From: Pseudomonas sp. UFMG81
Lineage (GTDB): Bacteria > Pseudomonadota > Gammaproteobacteria > Pseudomonadales > Pseudomonadaceae
DNA length: 64,000 bases
Direction: 5' to 3'
Assembly (NCBI RefSeq): GCF_015354575.1
Contig: NZ_JACAFQ010000006.1
Span: forward strand, 21,330 to 85,329
This document shows positions 9,872 to 17,950 of this stretch, piece by piece; positions within the stretch are counted from its first letter, which is position 1, and every line of letters starts with the position of its first letter. The translations under genes and the position numbers were made by a program. Under the pieces are notes generated by a model. The model ran no database searches, was not told the DNA's origin, and was given only the letters and a program-made list of their open reading frames with translations.

Positions 9872-11452
9872 ATGCCTGAGATCCTCGGCCATAACTTCAT
9901 CGCAGGCCAGCGCAGCGCCGCAGGTACCCAGCGCCTGCACAGCCTGGACGCCAGCACCGGCGAAACCCTGCCCTACAGCTTCACCCAAGCCACCGAAAGC
10001 GAAGTCGACCAGGCCGCCCAGGCCGCCGCTGCCGCCTTCGCCGAGTTCCGTCAGCTGCCCCCGGCCCGCCGCGCCGAATTCCTCGACGCCATCGCCGCCG
10101 AACTGGATGAGCTGGACGACAGCTTCGTGGCCATCGTCTGCCGCGAAACCGCCCTGCCCGCCGCGCGCATCCAGGGCGAGCGCGGCCGCACCAGCGGCCA
10201 GATGCGCCTGTTCGCCCAGGTACTGCGCCGTGGTGACTACCTGGGCGCACGCATCGACCTGGCCCTGCCCGAGCGCCAGCCCCTGCCGCGGGTGGACATC
10301 CGCCAGATGCGCATCGGCGTAGGCCCGGTGGCGGTGTTCGGCGCCAGCAACTTCCCGCTGGCCTTCTCCACCGCAGGTGGCGACACCGCCGCCGCCCTGG
10401 CCGCTGGCTGCCCGGTGGTGTTCAAGGCCCACAGCGGCCACATGGCCACCGCCGACCTGGTCGGTTGCGCGATCGTGCGCGCCGCCGAGCGTACCGGTAT
10501 GCCCAAGGGCGTGTTCAACATGGTGTTTGGCGGTGGCGTGGGCGAATGGCTGGTCAAGCACCCGGCCATCCAGGCGGTCGGTTTCACCGGTTCGCTCAAG
10601 GGCGGCGACGCCCTGTGCCGCATGGCCGCCGAGCGCCCGCAGCCGATCCCGGTGTTCGCCGAGATGTCCAGCATCAACCCGGTGATCGTCCTGCCGGGCG
10701 CCCTGGCCAAGCGTGGTGAAGCCATTGCCCGTGAGCTGGCCGGCTCCGTGTGCCTGGGCGCCGGGCAGTTCTGCACCAACCCGGGCATGGTCATCGGCCT
10801 GCAATCACCCGCCTTCACCCAGTTGCTGGGTGAACTGGGTCAGCACCTGGACCAGCAGGCCGGGCAGACCATGCTCAATGCCGGTGGCCTGCGCAGCTAC
10901 GTCGGCGGCCTTGAGCACCTGGGTGCCCATGCGGGGATCGAGCACCTGGCCGGCCAGGCGCAACAGGGCAACCAGGCCCGTGCCCAGCTGTTCAAGGCCG
11001 ACGCCAGCCTGCTGGTGAACGCCGACCCGTTGCTGCAGGAAGAAGTGTTCGGCCCGGCCACCGTCGCTGTCGAGGTCAACGACAACGCGCAGCTGCGCGC
11101 CGCCCTGCTCGGCCTGCGCGGCCAACTGACCGCCACCCTGATCGGCGAGCCGGAAGACTTCGAGGCCTTCGCCTGGCTGGTGCCGCTGCTGGAAGAGAAA
11201 GTCGGGCGGATCCTGGTCAACGGCTACCCCACTGGGGTCGAGGTGTGCGATGCCATGGTGCATGGCGGGCCGTATCCGGCCACCTCCGATGCGCGCGGCA
11301 CCTCGGTGGGCACCTTGGCCATCGACCGCTTCCTGCGCCCGGTGTGCTACCAGAACTACCCGCAGGCGCTGCTGCCGGAGGCGCTGCGTGATGGCAACCC
11401 GCTGGGGCTCAAGCGCTTGGTGAACGGCCAATGGAGCGATGCGGCAATCTGA
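9872..11452 (+). CDS. 2,5-dioxovalerate (alpha-ketoglutarate semialdehyde) dehydrogenase
   Basis: A 526-residue NADP-type aldehyde dehydrogenase finishing hexarate breakdown by oxidising alpha-ketoglutarate semialdehyde to 2-oxoglutarate. The ALDH residues are visible: Asn160 in FGASNFP, Glu264 in FAEMSS and the nucleophile Cys301 in GAGQFCTNPG. Extra length and the divergent motif context match the type III semialdehyde dehydrogenases found with KdgD. The ATG at 9872 has acaggag 9 bases upstream. It is the last gene of the operon, followed by a strong terminator at 11468. Confidence 0.93.
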   Translation: MPEILGHNFIAGQRSAAGTQRLHSLDASTGETLPYSFTQATESEVDQAAQAAAAAFAEFRQLPPARRAEFLDAIAAELDELDDSFVAIVCRETALPAARIQGERGRTSGQMRLFAQVLRRGDYLGARIDLALPERQPLPRVDIRQMRIGVGPVAVFGASNFPLAFSTAGGDTAAALAAGCPVVFKAHSGHMATADLVGCAIVRAAERTGMPKGVFNMVFGGGVGEWLVKHPAIQAVGFTGSLKGGDALCRMAAERPQPIPVFAEMSSINPVIVLPGALAKRGEAIARELAGSVCLGAGQFCTNPGMVIGLQSPAFTQLLGELGQHLDQQAGQTMLNAGGLRSYVGGLEHLGAHAGIEHLAGQAQQGNQARAQLFKADASLLVNADPLLQEEVFGPATVAVEVNDNAQLRAALLGLRGQLTATLIGEPEDFEAFAWLVPLLEEKVGRILVNGYPTGVEVCDAMVHGGPYPATSDARGTSVGTLAIDRFLRPVCYQNYPQALLPEALRDGNPLGLKRLVNGQWSDAAI

Positions 11453-11467
11453 TTGCCACGCGACATG

Positions 11468-11494
11468 AAAAAGCCCCGCATTCGCGGGGCTTTT
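11468..11494 (+). terminator. Intrinsic terminator of the hexarate operon
   Basis: AAAAAGCCCCGC, loop attc, GCGGGGCTTTT. The A and T flanks make it usable from both strands, but it lies 16 bases after the dehydrogenase stop codon. Confidence 0.9.
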
Positions 11495-11555
11495 GCTGGA
11501 TGCAAGGTAATGTTTGTGGGAGCGGACTTGCCCCACCCTGAAGTTTGCACGTCAC

Positions 11556-11686
11556 CTGTAGGAGCGGCCTTGTGTCGCGAAAGGGCCGCAGAGCGGCCCC
11601 GGCGATCTTGGGCGCACTCGAGAACCTGGGGGCGCTGCGCACCCCTTTCCGACCGGTCCGGCGCCCCGGCAAGGCCGCTCCTACAG
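11556..11686. repeat. REP pair (inverted), mixed subtypes
   Basis: The left half is gtgtcgcgaaaggg type; the right half is the gaccggtccggcgccccgg type. Only the outer gtaggagcggcc/ggccgctcctac ends are complementary. A lone half-unit (tgtgggagcggacttgcccc) lies just upstream near 11515. Confidence 0.9.
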
Positions 11687-11695
11687 CACTCGAAC

Positions 11696-12445
11696 TCAGG
11701 CGCCCTGCGCCTCGGCCGCCTCATGCGCCTGGCGCAGGCGTTCGCGGCTGTTGCTCAGGTGCAGGCGCATGGCCATCTTCGCCCCCTCGCTGTCATGTCG
11801 TGCAATCGCCTCGTAGATCGCCTCATGCTCGTGCATCAGCCGGCCCATGTAGTGAGCCTGGTCGTCATGGGCCAGGCGCGCCGAATTGAGCCGCGTACGC
11901 GGAATGATGCTGGTGCCCAGGTGATTGATGATGTCGGCGAAATAGTGGTTGCCGCTGGCCTGGGCGATACGCAGGTGGAATTGGAAGTCCGCCGACACCG
12001 CATCCGAGGCGTGCGCCGCACCTTCGTTCAGTTCGTCCAGCGCGGCGCGCATGCCAGCCAGTTCCTCGTCGCTGCGCCGCTGTGCGGCCAACCCGGCGGA
12101 CTCGATCTCCAGGGCGATGCGCAACTCCAGCACTGCCAGCACTTCGCGCAGGGTGACGATGGTTGCCGGGTCGATACGAAAACCCGCCGCGCTCGGCGCA
12201 TCCAGTACGAAGGTGCCGATGCCGTGGCGGGTCTCGACCTGGCCCGCAGCCTGCAACCGCGAGATGGCCTCGCGCACCACGGTACGGCTGACCCCCTCTT
12301 CGGCCATGATCTGCGATTCGGTCGGAAGCTTGTCGCCACGCTTGAGCTGACCGCTGCGAATGCGCTCGGTCAGCACCGTGACCAGTTCCTGCGCCAGACT
12401 GCGCGGCTTGCGCCGGGCGCGCGGCTGTACCTGCTGCTCTGTCAT
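11696..12445 (-). CDS. GntR-family (FCD domain) regulator of hexarate catabolism
   Basis: A 249-residue FadR-type regulator. The N-terminal winged helix covers about residues 15-85 (LVTVLTERIRSGQLKRGDKL, TESQIMAEEGVSRTVVREAI, HGIGTFV). The C-terminal all-helical FCD ligand domain carries candidate metal or acid ligands (Asp/His in ADFQFHLRIA, LMHEHEAIYEAIARHD, LHLSNSRERL). The ATG at 12445 was chosen because upstream codons are not GntR-like. It is convergent with the catabolic operon, and its promoter carries the same GTTGTACGATmAC element as kdgD, so self-control together with operon control is likely. The inducer is probably a hexarate or a pathway intermediate (inference). Confidence 0.88.
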   Translation of the reverse strand: MTEQQVQPRARRKPRSLAQELVTVLTERIRSGQLKRGDKLPTESQIMAEEGVSRTVVREAISRLQAAGQVETRHGIGTFVLDAPSAAGFRIDPATIVTLREVLAVLELRIALEIESAGLAAQRRSDEELAGMRAALDELNEGAAHASDAVSADFQFHLRIAQASGNHYFADIINHLGTSIIPRTRLNSARLAHDDQAHYMGRLMHEHEAIYEAIARHDSEGAKMAMRLHLSNSRERLRQAHEAAEAQGA

Positions 12446-12493
12446 GCCTTGGACATCATGTTGTGAAAGACATGCGTGATGATAGCGCAAGCA

Positions 12494-12506
12494 GTTGTAC
12501 GATCAC
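12494..12506. promoter_or_regulatory. Putative GntR/FCD operator upstream of the regulator gene
   Basis: GTTGTACGATCAC differs at one position from the element at 5618-5630. It starts 49 bases before the regulator's ATG. Confidence 0.65.
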
Positions 12507-12636
12507 ATACATACGCAGGGGATTTCATCCGTCATGGCGCGCCAGCAGGCGATTGGCCGCCATCGAATGCTGGCGAACTGCCTTGCCATGGCGCTAGGCT
12601 GCGCGCTCCCCCATGCCCACCAAGGAAGGAACCCGC

Positions 12637-13287
12637 ATGAAGATATTCGATCGCCTGCTGCTCGCCAGCGGCCTGCTGATCCCGTTCTGGTTGCTGATCG
12701 GCGTCATGCTGACCGCCCAGGCCTACCCCGGCTACAGCCATCTGCAACAGGCCATGAGCCAGCTTGGCGCGGTTGACGCACCCACCCACACGCTCTCGCC
12801 ATGGATCAACAACTTCCCTCTGGCCCTGCTTTTTGCCTTGTTCGCCTGGGGCGTGGCGCGACGTTGGCGGCAATCCAGGCTGGCGCAGCTGAGCGCGCTG
12901 CTGATCCTGCTGCATGCTGTGGGTAGCCTGGGCACCGGTTGGTTTACCTGTGATGCGGGCTGTGCGCCGGTGACGCCTTCGCTTTCCCAGCAGTTGCACA
13001 ACCTCAGCGGGCTACTGATGTTTCTCTCGTTGACGTTGGCCAGCGTGCTGTGGATCGGCCTCGGCCAGCGTCTGGCCCGCTCGCGCGGCCTGGCCTGGTG
13101 GTCGTTGTTGTGCACCGTGCTGGCGGTGGTCACGGTACTTCTGATGGCACGGGCGGCCGAAAGCGGGCAGCTGTTCGGCCTGTATCAGCGCCTCAACTAT
13201 GGCGTTTCGATGCTGTGGCTGGCGGCCCTGGCCTTGGTGTCGCTACGTCCCAGCCACCACAACCCACTGCGCATGGCCATCGCCTGA
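12637..13287 (+). CDS. DUF998-type membrane protein
   Basis: A 216-residue integral membrane protein with about six hydrophobic spans. The first is LLLASGLLIPFWLLIGVML; the last ends near YGVSMLWLAALALVSL. The YPGYSHLQQAMSQLGA segment after the first span and a short extramembrane loop with two cysteines (WFTCDAGCAP) resemble DUF998 proteins, whose function is unknown. The ATG at 12637 is preceded by aaggaagg. It stands alone between the GntR regulator and a small secreted protein, both with their own control regions. Confidence 0.75.
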   Translation: MKIFDRLLLASGLLIPFWLLIGVMLTAQAYPGYSHLQQAMSQLGAVDAPTHTLSPWINNFPLALLFALFAWGVARRWRQSRLAQLSALLILLHAVGSLGTGWFTCDAGCAPVTPSLSQQLHNLSGLLMFLSLTLASVLWIGLGQRLARSRGLAWWSLLCTVLAVVTVLLMARAAESGQLFGLYQRLNYGVSMLWLAALALVSLRPSHHNPLRMAIA

Positions 13288-13361
13288 CGGCAATTTGCTG
13301 GCCCCCAGGCGTTTGAAGTGCGGGCAAACTCCGTTCTCCTTCAGACGCTTAGGACAGCAAC

Positions 13362-13691
13362 ATGCGGGTATTTCTAGCAAGTGTGGCCGGCTGCCTGCTG
13401 GCCACCGTAGCCTTCGGCGCCCAGGCCCGGGCACTGAGCCAGAACGAACGCCAGGTCTGTGGCTGGGGCGCGCAGATCGCCGCCGAGGCGCAGCAGGCCA
13501 AGCTCTCCGGGGTGACCCTGTATGCGACGCGCAAGAAGCTGCAAGCGCGAAAATTCACCAAGCCCTGGATGCGCATGACCGCCTTCGGCATCACCGAGCA
13601 GACCTACAACAGCCGCTCACAACTCAAGCCGGCGGCGATCAAGCAGACCTACTACGAGCAGTGTGCGCAGCATGCTGTTGCAAAACGATAA
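13362..13691 (+). CDS. Small secreted protein of unknown function
   Basis: A 109-residue protein with a signal peptide (MRVFLASVAGCLLATVAFGA, cleavage likely after AQA). The mature part is basic and contains Cys near each end (QVCGWG and EQCAQH), which could form a disulfide, and a central KKLQARKFTKPWM stretch. No enzyme motif is visible. It is not obviously in an operon; a strong 12-bp inverted repeat lies 43 bases after the stop. I do not recognise the family. Confidence 0.7.
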   Translation: MRVFLASVAGCLLATVAFGAQARALSQNERQVCGWGAQIAAEAQQAKLSGVTLYATRKKLQARKFTKPWMRMTAFGITEQTYNSRSQLKPAAIKQTYYEQCAQHAVAKR

Positions 13692-13733
13692 AACAGTTAT
13701 TTTTCATCAGCTTACGTGATATTCAGAATGTCA

Positions 13734-13772
13734 TTTATTCGATCGGTCAGCATGCTTGATCGATCGAATAAA
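13734..13772. terminator. 12-bp perfect inverted repeat between convergent genes
   Basis: TTTATTCGATCG at 13734-13745 and CGATCGAATAAA at 13761-13772, 15-base loop containing GCATGC. It lies in a markedly AT-rich 131-base gap between the small secreted protein and the convergent LysR gene. It may be a bidirectional terminator or a binding site. Confidence 0.55.
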
Positions 13773-13822
13773 ATCCAAATAAATCAATAGCTTAAGCATT
13801 TATAGCAAAGCAGTTTCTAGAA

Positions 13823-14752
13823 TTAAGCTGCCCGAGCCCGCCAGGGCGCACCGTCCTTGAAACAAGCCTCAAGCCACCCCTTGAATGCGCGCAGTGCAGC
13901 CGTATTCAAGCGAGCCGACGGCCGCACCAGGTAGATCCCTGCCGCCACGTCCAGTTGCCAATCCGGCAGCACCCGCACCAGCCGCCCGGCCTGCAGGTCC
14001 TCGCCCATCAACCAGTCGCCACCGGCCAGAATGCCCACGCCACGGCGTGCCGCCTCCAGCAACGCCTCGTTGTCATTGCCGCGCAGCGACCCGCTGACCT
14101 TGACGCTCGCCTGCCGCCCCTGAGCCATCAAGCGCCACTCGGGGAACGAGCGCAGGCCACTGAAACCCAGGCAGTTGTGCCCGGCAAGATCGGCAGGCTC
14201 CTGAGGTGCGCCGTGACGTGCCAGGTAGCCGGGTGAGGCGCAGAGGATACGCAGGTGATCACACAACTTGCTGGCCACCAGGCGATTGTCGGCCAGCTCA
14301 CCGATGCGGATGGCGGCGTCGAAGCCCTCGCCCACCAGGTCGACGAAGCGGTCGGCGTATTCGCACTCGACCATCACCTGCGGGTGCGCCAGCACAAAGT
14401 CGGCCACCACGCCGCTCAACCAGCGCCGCCCCATCGCCCCCGGCAACGCCAGGCGCAGGCGGCCACGCACCTGCGCCGCGCCCTGGGCGGCCTCCTGCTC
14501 GGCTTCGTCGATCAGCCGGCTGGCATGGCGCAGACGCTCCACCAGCCGCTCGCCTTCATCGGTGAAGCGCAGCTGGCGGGTGGTGCGCTCCACCAGGCGA
14601 ATGCCCAGGCGCTGCTCCAGCGCACCGAGGCGCCGGGACAGCACCGAAGGGTGGCGTTCCAACTGACGCCCGGCGGCGGCGAACGATCCCTGCTCGTGCA
14701 GGGCCAGCAGGGTGGCGAGCTCATCGGCTCGGCGGCTGTCGAAAGGGTCCAT
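13823..14752 (-). CDS. LysR-family transcriptional regulator
   Basis: A 309-residue LysR protein. The DNA-binding domain is at about residues 8-66 (LATLLALHEQGSFAAAGRQL, PSVLSRRLGALEQRLG, RTTRQLRFTDEG); the periplasmic-binding-like effector domain is about 92-295 (GRLRLALPGAMGRRWLSGVV and DAAIRIGEL are typical of the CrgA/AaeR-like branch). It starts 17 bases after the stop of the oxidoreductase gene on the same strand, so the two are probably cotranscribed. Such a pairing often means that the regulator controls the oxidoreductase. The ligand is not predictable. Confidence 0.92.
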   Translation of the reverse strand: MDPFDSRRADELATLLALHEQGSFAAAGRQLERHPSVLSRRLGALEQRLGIRLVERTTRQLRFTDEGERLVERLRHASRLIDEAEQEAAQGAAQVRGRLRLALPGAMGRRWLSGVVADFVLAHPQVMVECEYADRFVDLVGEGFDAAIRIGELADNRLVASKLCDHLRILCASPGYLARHGAPQEPADLAGHNCLGFSGLRSFPEWRLMAQGRQASVKVSGSLRGNDNEALLEAARRGVGILAGGDWLMGEDLQAGRLVRVLPDWQLDVAAGIYLVRPSARLNTAALRAFKGWLEACFKDGAPWRARAA

Positions 14753-14769
14753 GGCCAGGCTCGTGCAGG

Positions 14770-15744
14770 TTAGGGGGTGAGGATCAGCGCGCCCTCCGAG
14801 CGGCCGTGCTCGAGGTCTTCGTGGGCCTTGGCTACGTCGGCCAGCGGGTAGCGGCGCCAGATCCGCGACTGGATGATACCTTCGGCAAGCGCCGCCAGCA
14901 CACTGGCTGCACGCCCTTGGTACTCCTCGACGGTGCGGGTGTGGGCGGCCAGCGAAGGTCGGGTGACGAACAGCGAGCCCTTGGCATTGAGCGTGGCCAC
15001 CTCGATGGCCGCCGGCGCACCGGAGATGCCGCCGAACGACACCAGCAAGCCTCGTGGGCGCAGGCTGTCCAGCGAAGCCTCCAGGGAAAGGCGCCCGACA
15101 CTGTCGTAGACCACGTCCACCCCCTCCCCGCCGGTCAGCTCGCGGACCTCGGCGGCCAGGGTGGCGGCAGAGAACACCCGCACATGGTCACACCCCGCAG
15201 CCATCGCCCGGGCCACGCTTTGTGGGCGTGACACCACGCCGATCACGGTCGCCCCCAGGTGCTTGGCCCAAGGCACCATCAGTTGCCCGAGCGCCCCGGC
15301 AGCGCCATAGATCAGCACACGCGTGCCTGCGCCGACGGGGTAGGTGCTGGTCAGCAGGTACTGGGCGGTGATGCCCTTGAACAGGGTCGCGGCGGCGGCC
15401 TCCTCGCTCAGGTTTTCCGGCAGTTTCACCAGCCGCTCGGCGGGGTACAGGCGTGCGCTGGCATAGCTGCCAAGCGGCCCGGTCGCATAACCCACGCGGT
15501 CGCCCACTTGAACGTGGGTGACACCCGCGCCCACCGCAGCTACCCGTCCGGCGCCTTCAAGGCCAAGCCCCGAGGGCAGCGGCAACGGTGCGCCGCCCTT
15601 GCGTTGCAGCACGTCCAGAGGGTTGACGCCGATCGCGGTCTGCTCCAGCCAGACCTCGCCCGGGCCGGGCTGCCATATCTCTACTGCCTGTAACTGAAGC
15701 ACCTCGGTGCCGCCGGTTTGTTGCAGCACGATACGCTGGGCCAT
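14770..15744 (-). CDS. Zinc-independent quinone oxidoreductase (MDR superfamily)
   Basis: A 324-residue medium-chain reductase of the QOR/zeta-crystallin type, NADPH-dependent and cytosolic. The GroES-like N-terminal domain (GEVWLEQTAIGVNPLDVLQR) is followed by a Rossmann domain with the nucleotide motif YGAAGALGQLMVPWAK and DVVYDSVGR. The zinc-ligand cysteine cluster of alcohol dehydrogenases is absent. The ATG at 15744 is preceded by gaggag; an in-frame start at 15807 has no support. It is first in a two-gene unit with the LysR gene. It probably reduces quinones or enones; the physiological substrate is unknown. Confidence 0.9.
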   Translation of the reverse strand: MAQRIVLQQTGGTEVLQLQAVEIWQPGPGEVWLEQTAIGVNPLDVLQRKGGAPLPLPSGLGLEGAGRVAAVGAGVTHVQVGDRVGYATGPLGSYASARLYPAERLVKLPENLSEEAAAATLFKGITAQYLLTSTYPVGAGTRVLIYGAAGALGQLMVPWAKHLGATVIGVVSRPQSVARAMAAGCDHVRVFSAATLAAEVRELTGGEGVDVVYDSVGRLSLEASLDSLRPRGLLVSFGGISGAPAAIEVATLNAKGSLFVTRPSLAAHTRTVEEYQGRAASVLAALAEGIIQSRIWRRYPLADVAKAHEDLEHGRSEGALILTP

Positions 15745-15907
15745 GTTCGCTCTCCTCGGTGATGGCAATGGTGAGCCGAAGCTAGAGTGCTGCAGCAAAT
15801 CGAACAATCAGCCCTGATGCAGAACATTTGTGCACTGTTTGCAGGAGTGGTTGATTAATCTCTTGACGCCTGAGTGCCGGTCTTTGGGTTGGATGTGGGC
15901 AGTTGGA

Positions 15908-16248
15908 TGCTTGCCGGTATTTTTGCAGTGCTCTTGAGATCGAGCGCCGCCCGCGCGGCGCATCGCTGGCAAGTCGCAGCGGCGAACCGCAGCTCCCACA
16001 TTTGTTTCGGGCCAGTTATGCCTGTGAGGTCTTCACTGTCCGCCTTGGTGCATGCCTTGAGTCATATGGGGCGGCGGTAGCGTCCACGCGGAAACCGCGT
16101 CGTACAAACAAGGCGGACAGTGGAGATGGACCAGGAGTAACTGGCCCGAAATAGATGTGGGAGCTGCGGTTCGCCGCTGCGACTTGCCAGCGATGCGCCG
16201 CGCGGGCGGCGCTCGATCTTGAGGGCACTGCAAAAACACCGGCAAGCA
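15908..16248. repeat. Large inverted repeat, two 140-base arms
   Basis: The left arm at 15908-16047 and the right arm at 16109-16248 are reverse complements at about 126 of 140 positions, with a 61-base centre that holds a CGCGGaaaCCGCG hairpin. The outer 105 bases of each arm differ at about six positions; most mismatches are in the inner 35 bases. Each arm, read inwards, opens into an apparent short peptide containing RSSAARAAHRWQVAAANRSS, so the same false frame appears on both strands. I read this as a non-coding mobile or palindromic element rather than as genes. Together with flanks it fills the 667 bases between the oxidoreductase gene and the ATPase gene. Confidence 0.85.
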
Positions 16249-16411
16249 CCAGGTGGCCCTCACTCGATAGCCCGGCTGAACCATCATCAGCCGCTCAAAG
16301 CCATGCCCTCAAACACGACTCTCGGAAACTTCCTACCCATCTCCGAGAAACATCTGACCGAAAGTTGTGATCTGCTTCGATCCTGTAATTTCCCCGCCAC
16401 AGGACCGCGCC

Positions 16412-17950
16412 ATGCTCCAACCCGCCCAGCTCGAAAAACTTCGTGAAGTCATCTCCGAGAACCTGCGCGTGCAGCGCGACAACGACCCGGTCGAATACAT
16501 CAGCGTGGGCACTGCCCTGCAGGACGCCAAGTCCAAGCAGAACCACGCCATCTTCGCCCGCCGCGGCTGCGGCAAGACGCTGTTGCTGCATCACTCCTCA
16601 AGGAACCTCAAACCCGAGCTCAAGAGCATCTACCTCAACTGCGAGGACTTCAAACGCCACTCGTTCCCCAACGTACTGGTGGAGATCCTCGCCTCGATCT
16701 TCCGTGAGCTGGACAAGAACATCTCCGGCTGGTTCGGCAAGAAGCGCAAGCTCAAGGTCATCATCAAGGACATTCTCGACAAGCTGAAAACCCTGCATGT
16801 CAACGCTGACGCCCACGAGGAAGAGGTGAAAAGCCGGGTGGCTGCCGAGCACAGCGCAGGCTTCGACGCGGGTATTCGGGTCGAAGACATCACCTTCGGC
16901 GGCAAGAGCAGCGCCAAAGAAACCCAGGAGGTCGAGCGCTCGTTCAAGATCCACCGTCAGAAGTTGCAGGAGCTCGACCTCTGGCTGCCCCAGCTCAAGG
17001 AAAACCTGCGCGAACTGTTCGACGCCTCGAGCACGGTCAAGGGCATCATCCTGCAGATCGACGACCTCTATCACCTCAAGCGTACCGACCAGGCGTTCGT
17101 GGTGGATTACGTGCACAGGCTGTGCAAGGACATCCCGATCTACTTCAAGATCGCCACCTTGCGCCACTCCTCGACGCTGTATGTCGACCGCGAGGGGCAA
17201 CCCATCGGCGCCCAGGAGCGCCACGATTATCAGCCTATCGACATCGACTACACCTTCAGCAACTTCCCCAGGACCCTGAAACAGAACCACGCCATCCTCC
17301 TGCAGTTCGGCGCCCAGGCCGGCATCAGCGAGTCGCAGATCATGGGGTTGTTCAAGGGGGAGGGTTTCGGCCGGCTGGTGATGGCCGGCGGTGGGGTCCC
17401 GCGCGATGTGCTGTCGCTGTTCCTGCACCTGCTCAACGAGACTGTGCAGGATGATGCCGGCAAGATTGGCAAGGACGAAGTGCGGATCCTGTCGCGCAAC
17501 AACTTCGAGCGCAAGATCGAAGAGCTCAAGCAAGACTCCAAGGACGACGAACAGGACGACCTGATCAAGGGCATCTACATCATCAAGAGCTTCTGCCTGG
17601 AGAAGAAGAACAACATCTTCGTCATCGAAGAAAAACTGCTGCAGCAGAACGATGCGCTGCGGGCACTGATCTACCGCCTGCTCGATTACCGCATCATCCA
17701 CAGCTGCGCCACCGCGCTCACCCACAAATCGTCTGAAGGTACGTTCCAGGCGTTCGCCGTCGATATCGGTTGCTACGCCCACTACCGCAAGCTGGACGGG
17801 CGCTTCAACGAGATCGACGTCACCGACACCGCGGCCAAGGAGCGCATGCGCTCGGCACCGATCCTCGACCAGACCAAGATCGACAATATCGTGGCTTCGC
17901 TGCCGGGGCATGGGCCTGTGGCGCTGCTGACCGAAGAGATGGAGGTTTAA
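16412..17950 (+). CDS. P-loop ATPase of unclear role (ORC/Cdc6- or Sll1717-like)
   Basis: A 512-residue protein. Walker A is at residues 50-56 (ARRGCGKTLLL) and Walker B at about 212-218 (GIILQIDDLY), followed by a sensor-1-like IATLRHSS near 248-254 and a charged, probably helical insertion between the motifs (100-200). The C-terminal third (DDLIKGIYIIKSFCLEKKNN, then LLDYRIIHSC) may be a winged-helix-like region. This matches stand-alone ORC/Cdc6-like or Sll1717-type ATPases, whose function is not established; some relatives accompany defence genes. The ATG at 16412 has cagga upstream; an earlier ATG at 16367 adds 15 residues. Its stop codon overlaps that of the convergent methyltransferase by two bases. 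No partner gene on the same strand is seen. Confidence 0.75.
   Translation: MLQPAQLEKLREVISENLRVQRDNDPVEYISVGTALQDAKSKQNHAIFARRGCGKTLLLHHSSRNLKPELKSIYLNCEDFKRHSFPNVLVEILASIFRELDKNISGWFGKKRKLKVIIKDILDKLKTLHVNADAHEEEVKSRVAAEHSAGFDAGIRVEDITFGGKSSAKETQEVERSFKIHRQKLQELDLWLPQLKENLRELFDASSTVKGIILQIDDLYHLKRTDQAFVVDYVHRLCKDIPIYFKIATLRHSSTLYVDREGQPIGAQERHDYQPIDIDYTFSNFPRTLKQNHAILLQFGAQAGISESQIMGLFKGEGFGRLVMAGGGVPRDVLSLFLHLLNETVQDDAGKIGKDEVRILSRNNFERKIEELKQDSKDDEQDDLIKGIYIIKSFCLEKKNNIFVIEEKLLQQNDALRALIYRLLDYRIIHSCATALTHKSSEGTFQAFAVDIGCYAHYRKLDGRFNEIDVTDTAAKERMRSAPILDQTKIDNIVASLPGHGPVALLTEEMEV

Noticed and set aside
15874..16249. Two short hypothetical proteins on opposite strands
   Set aside because: Both are read from the arms of one inverted repeat and show the same peptide; explained by the repeat.
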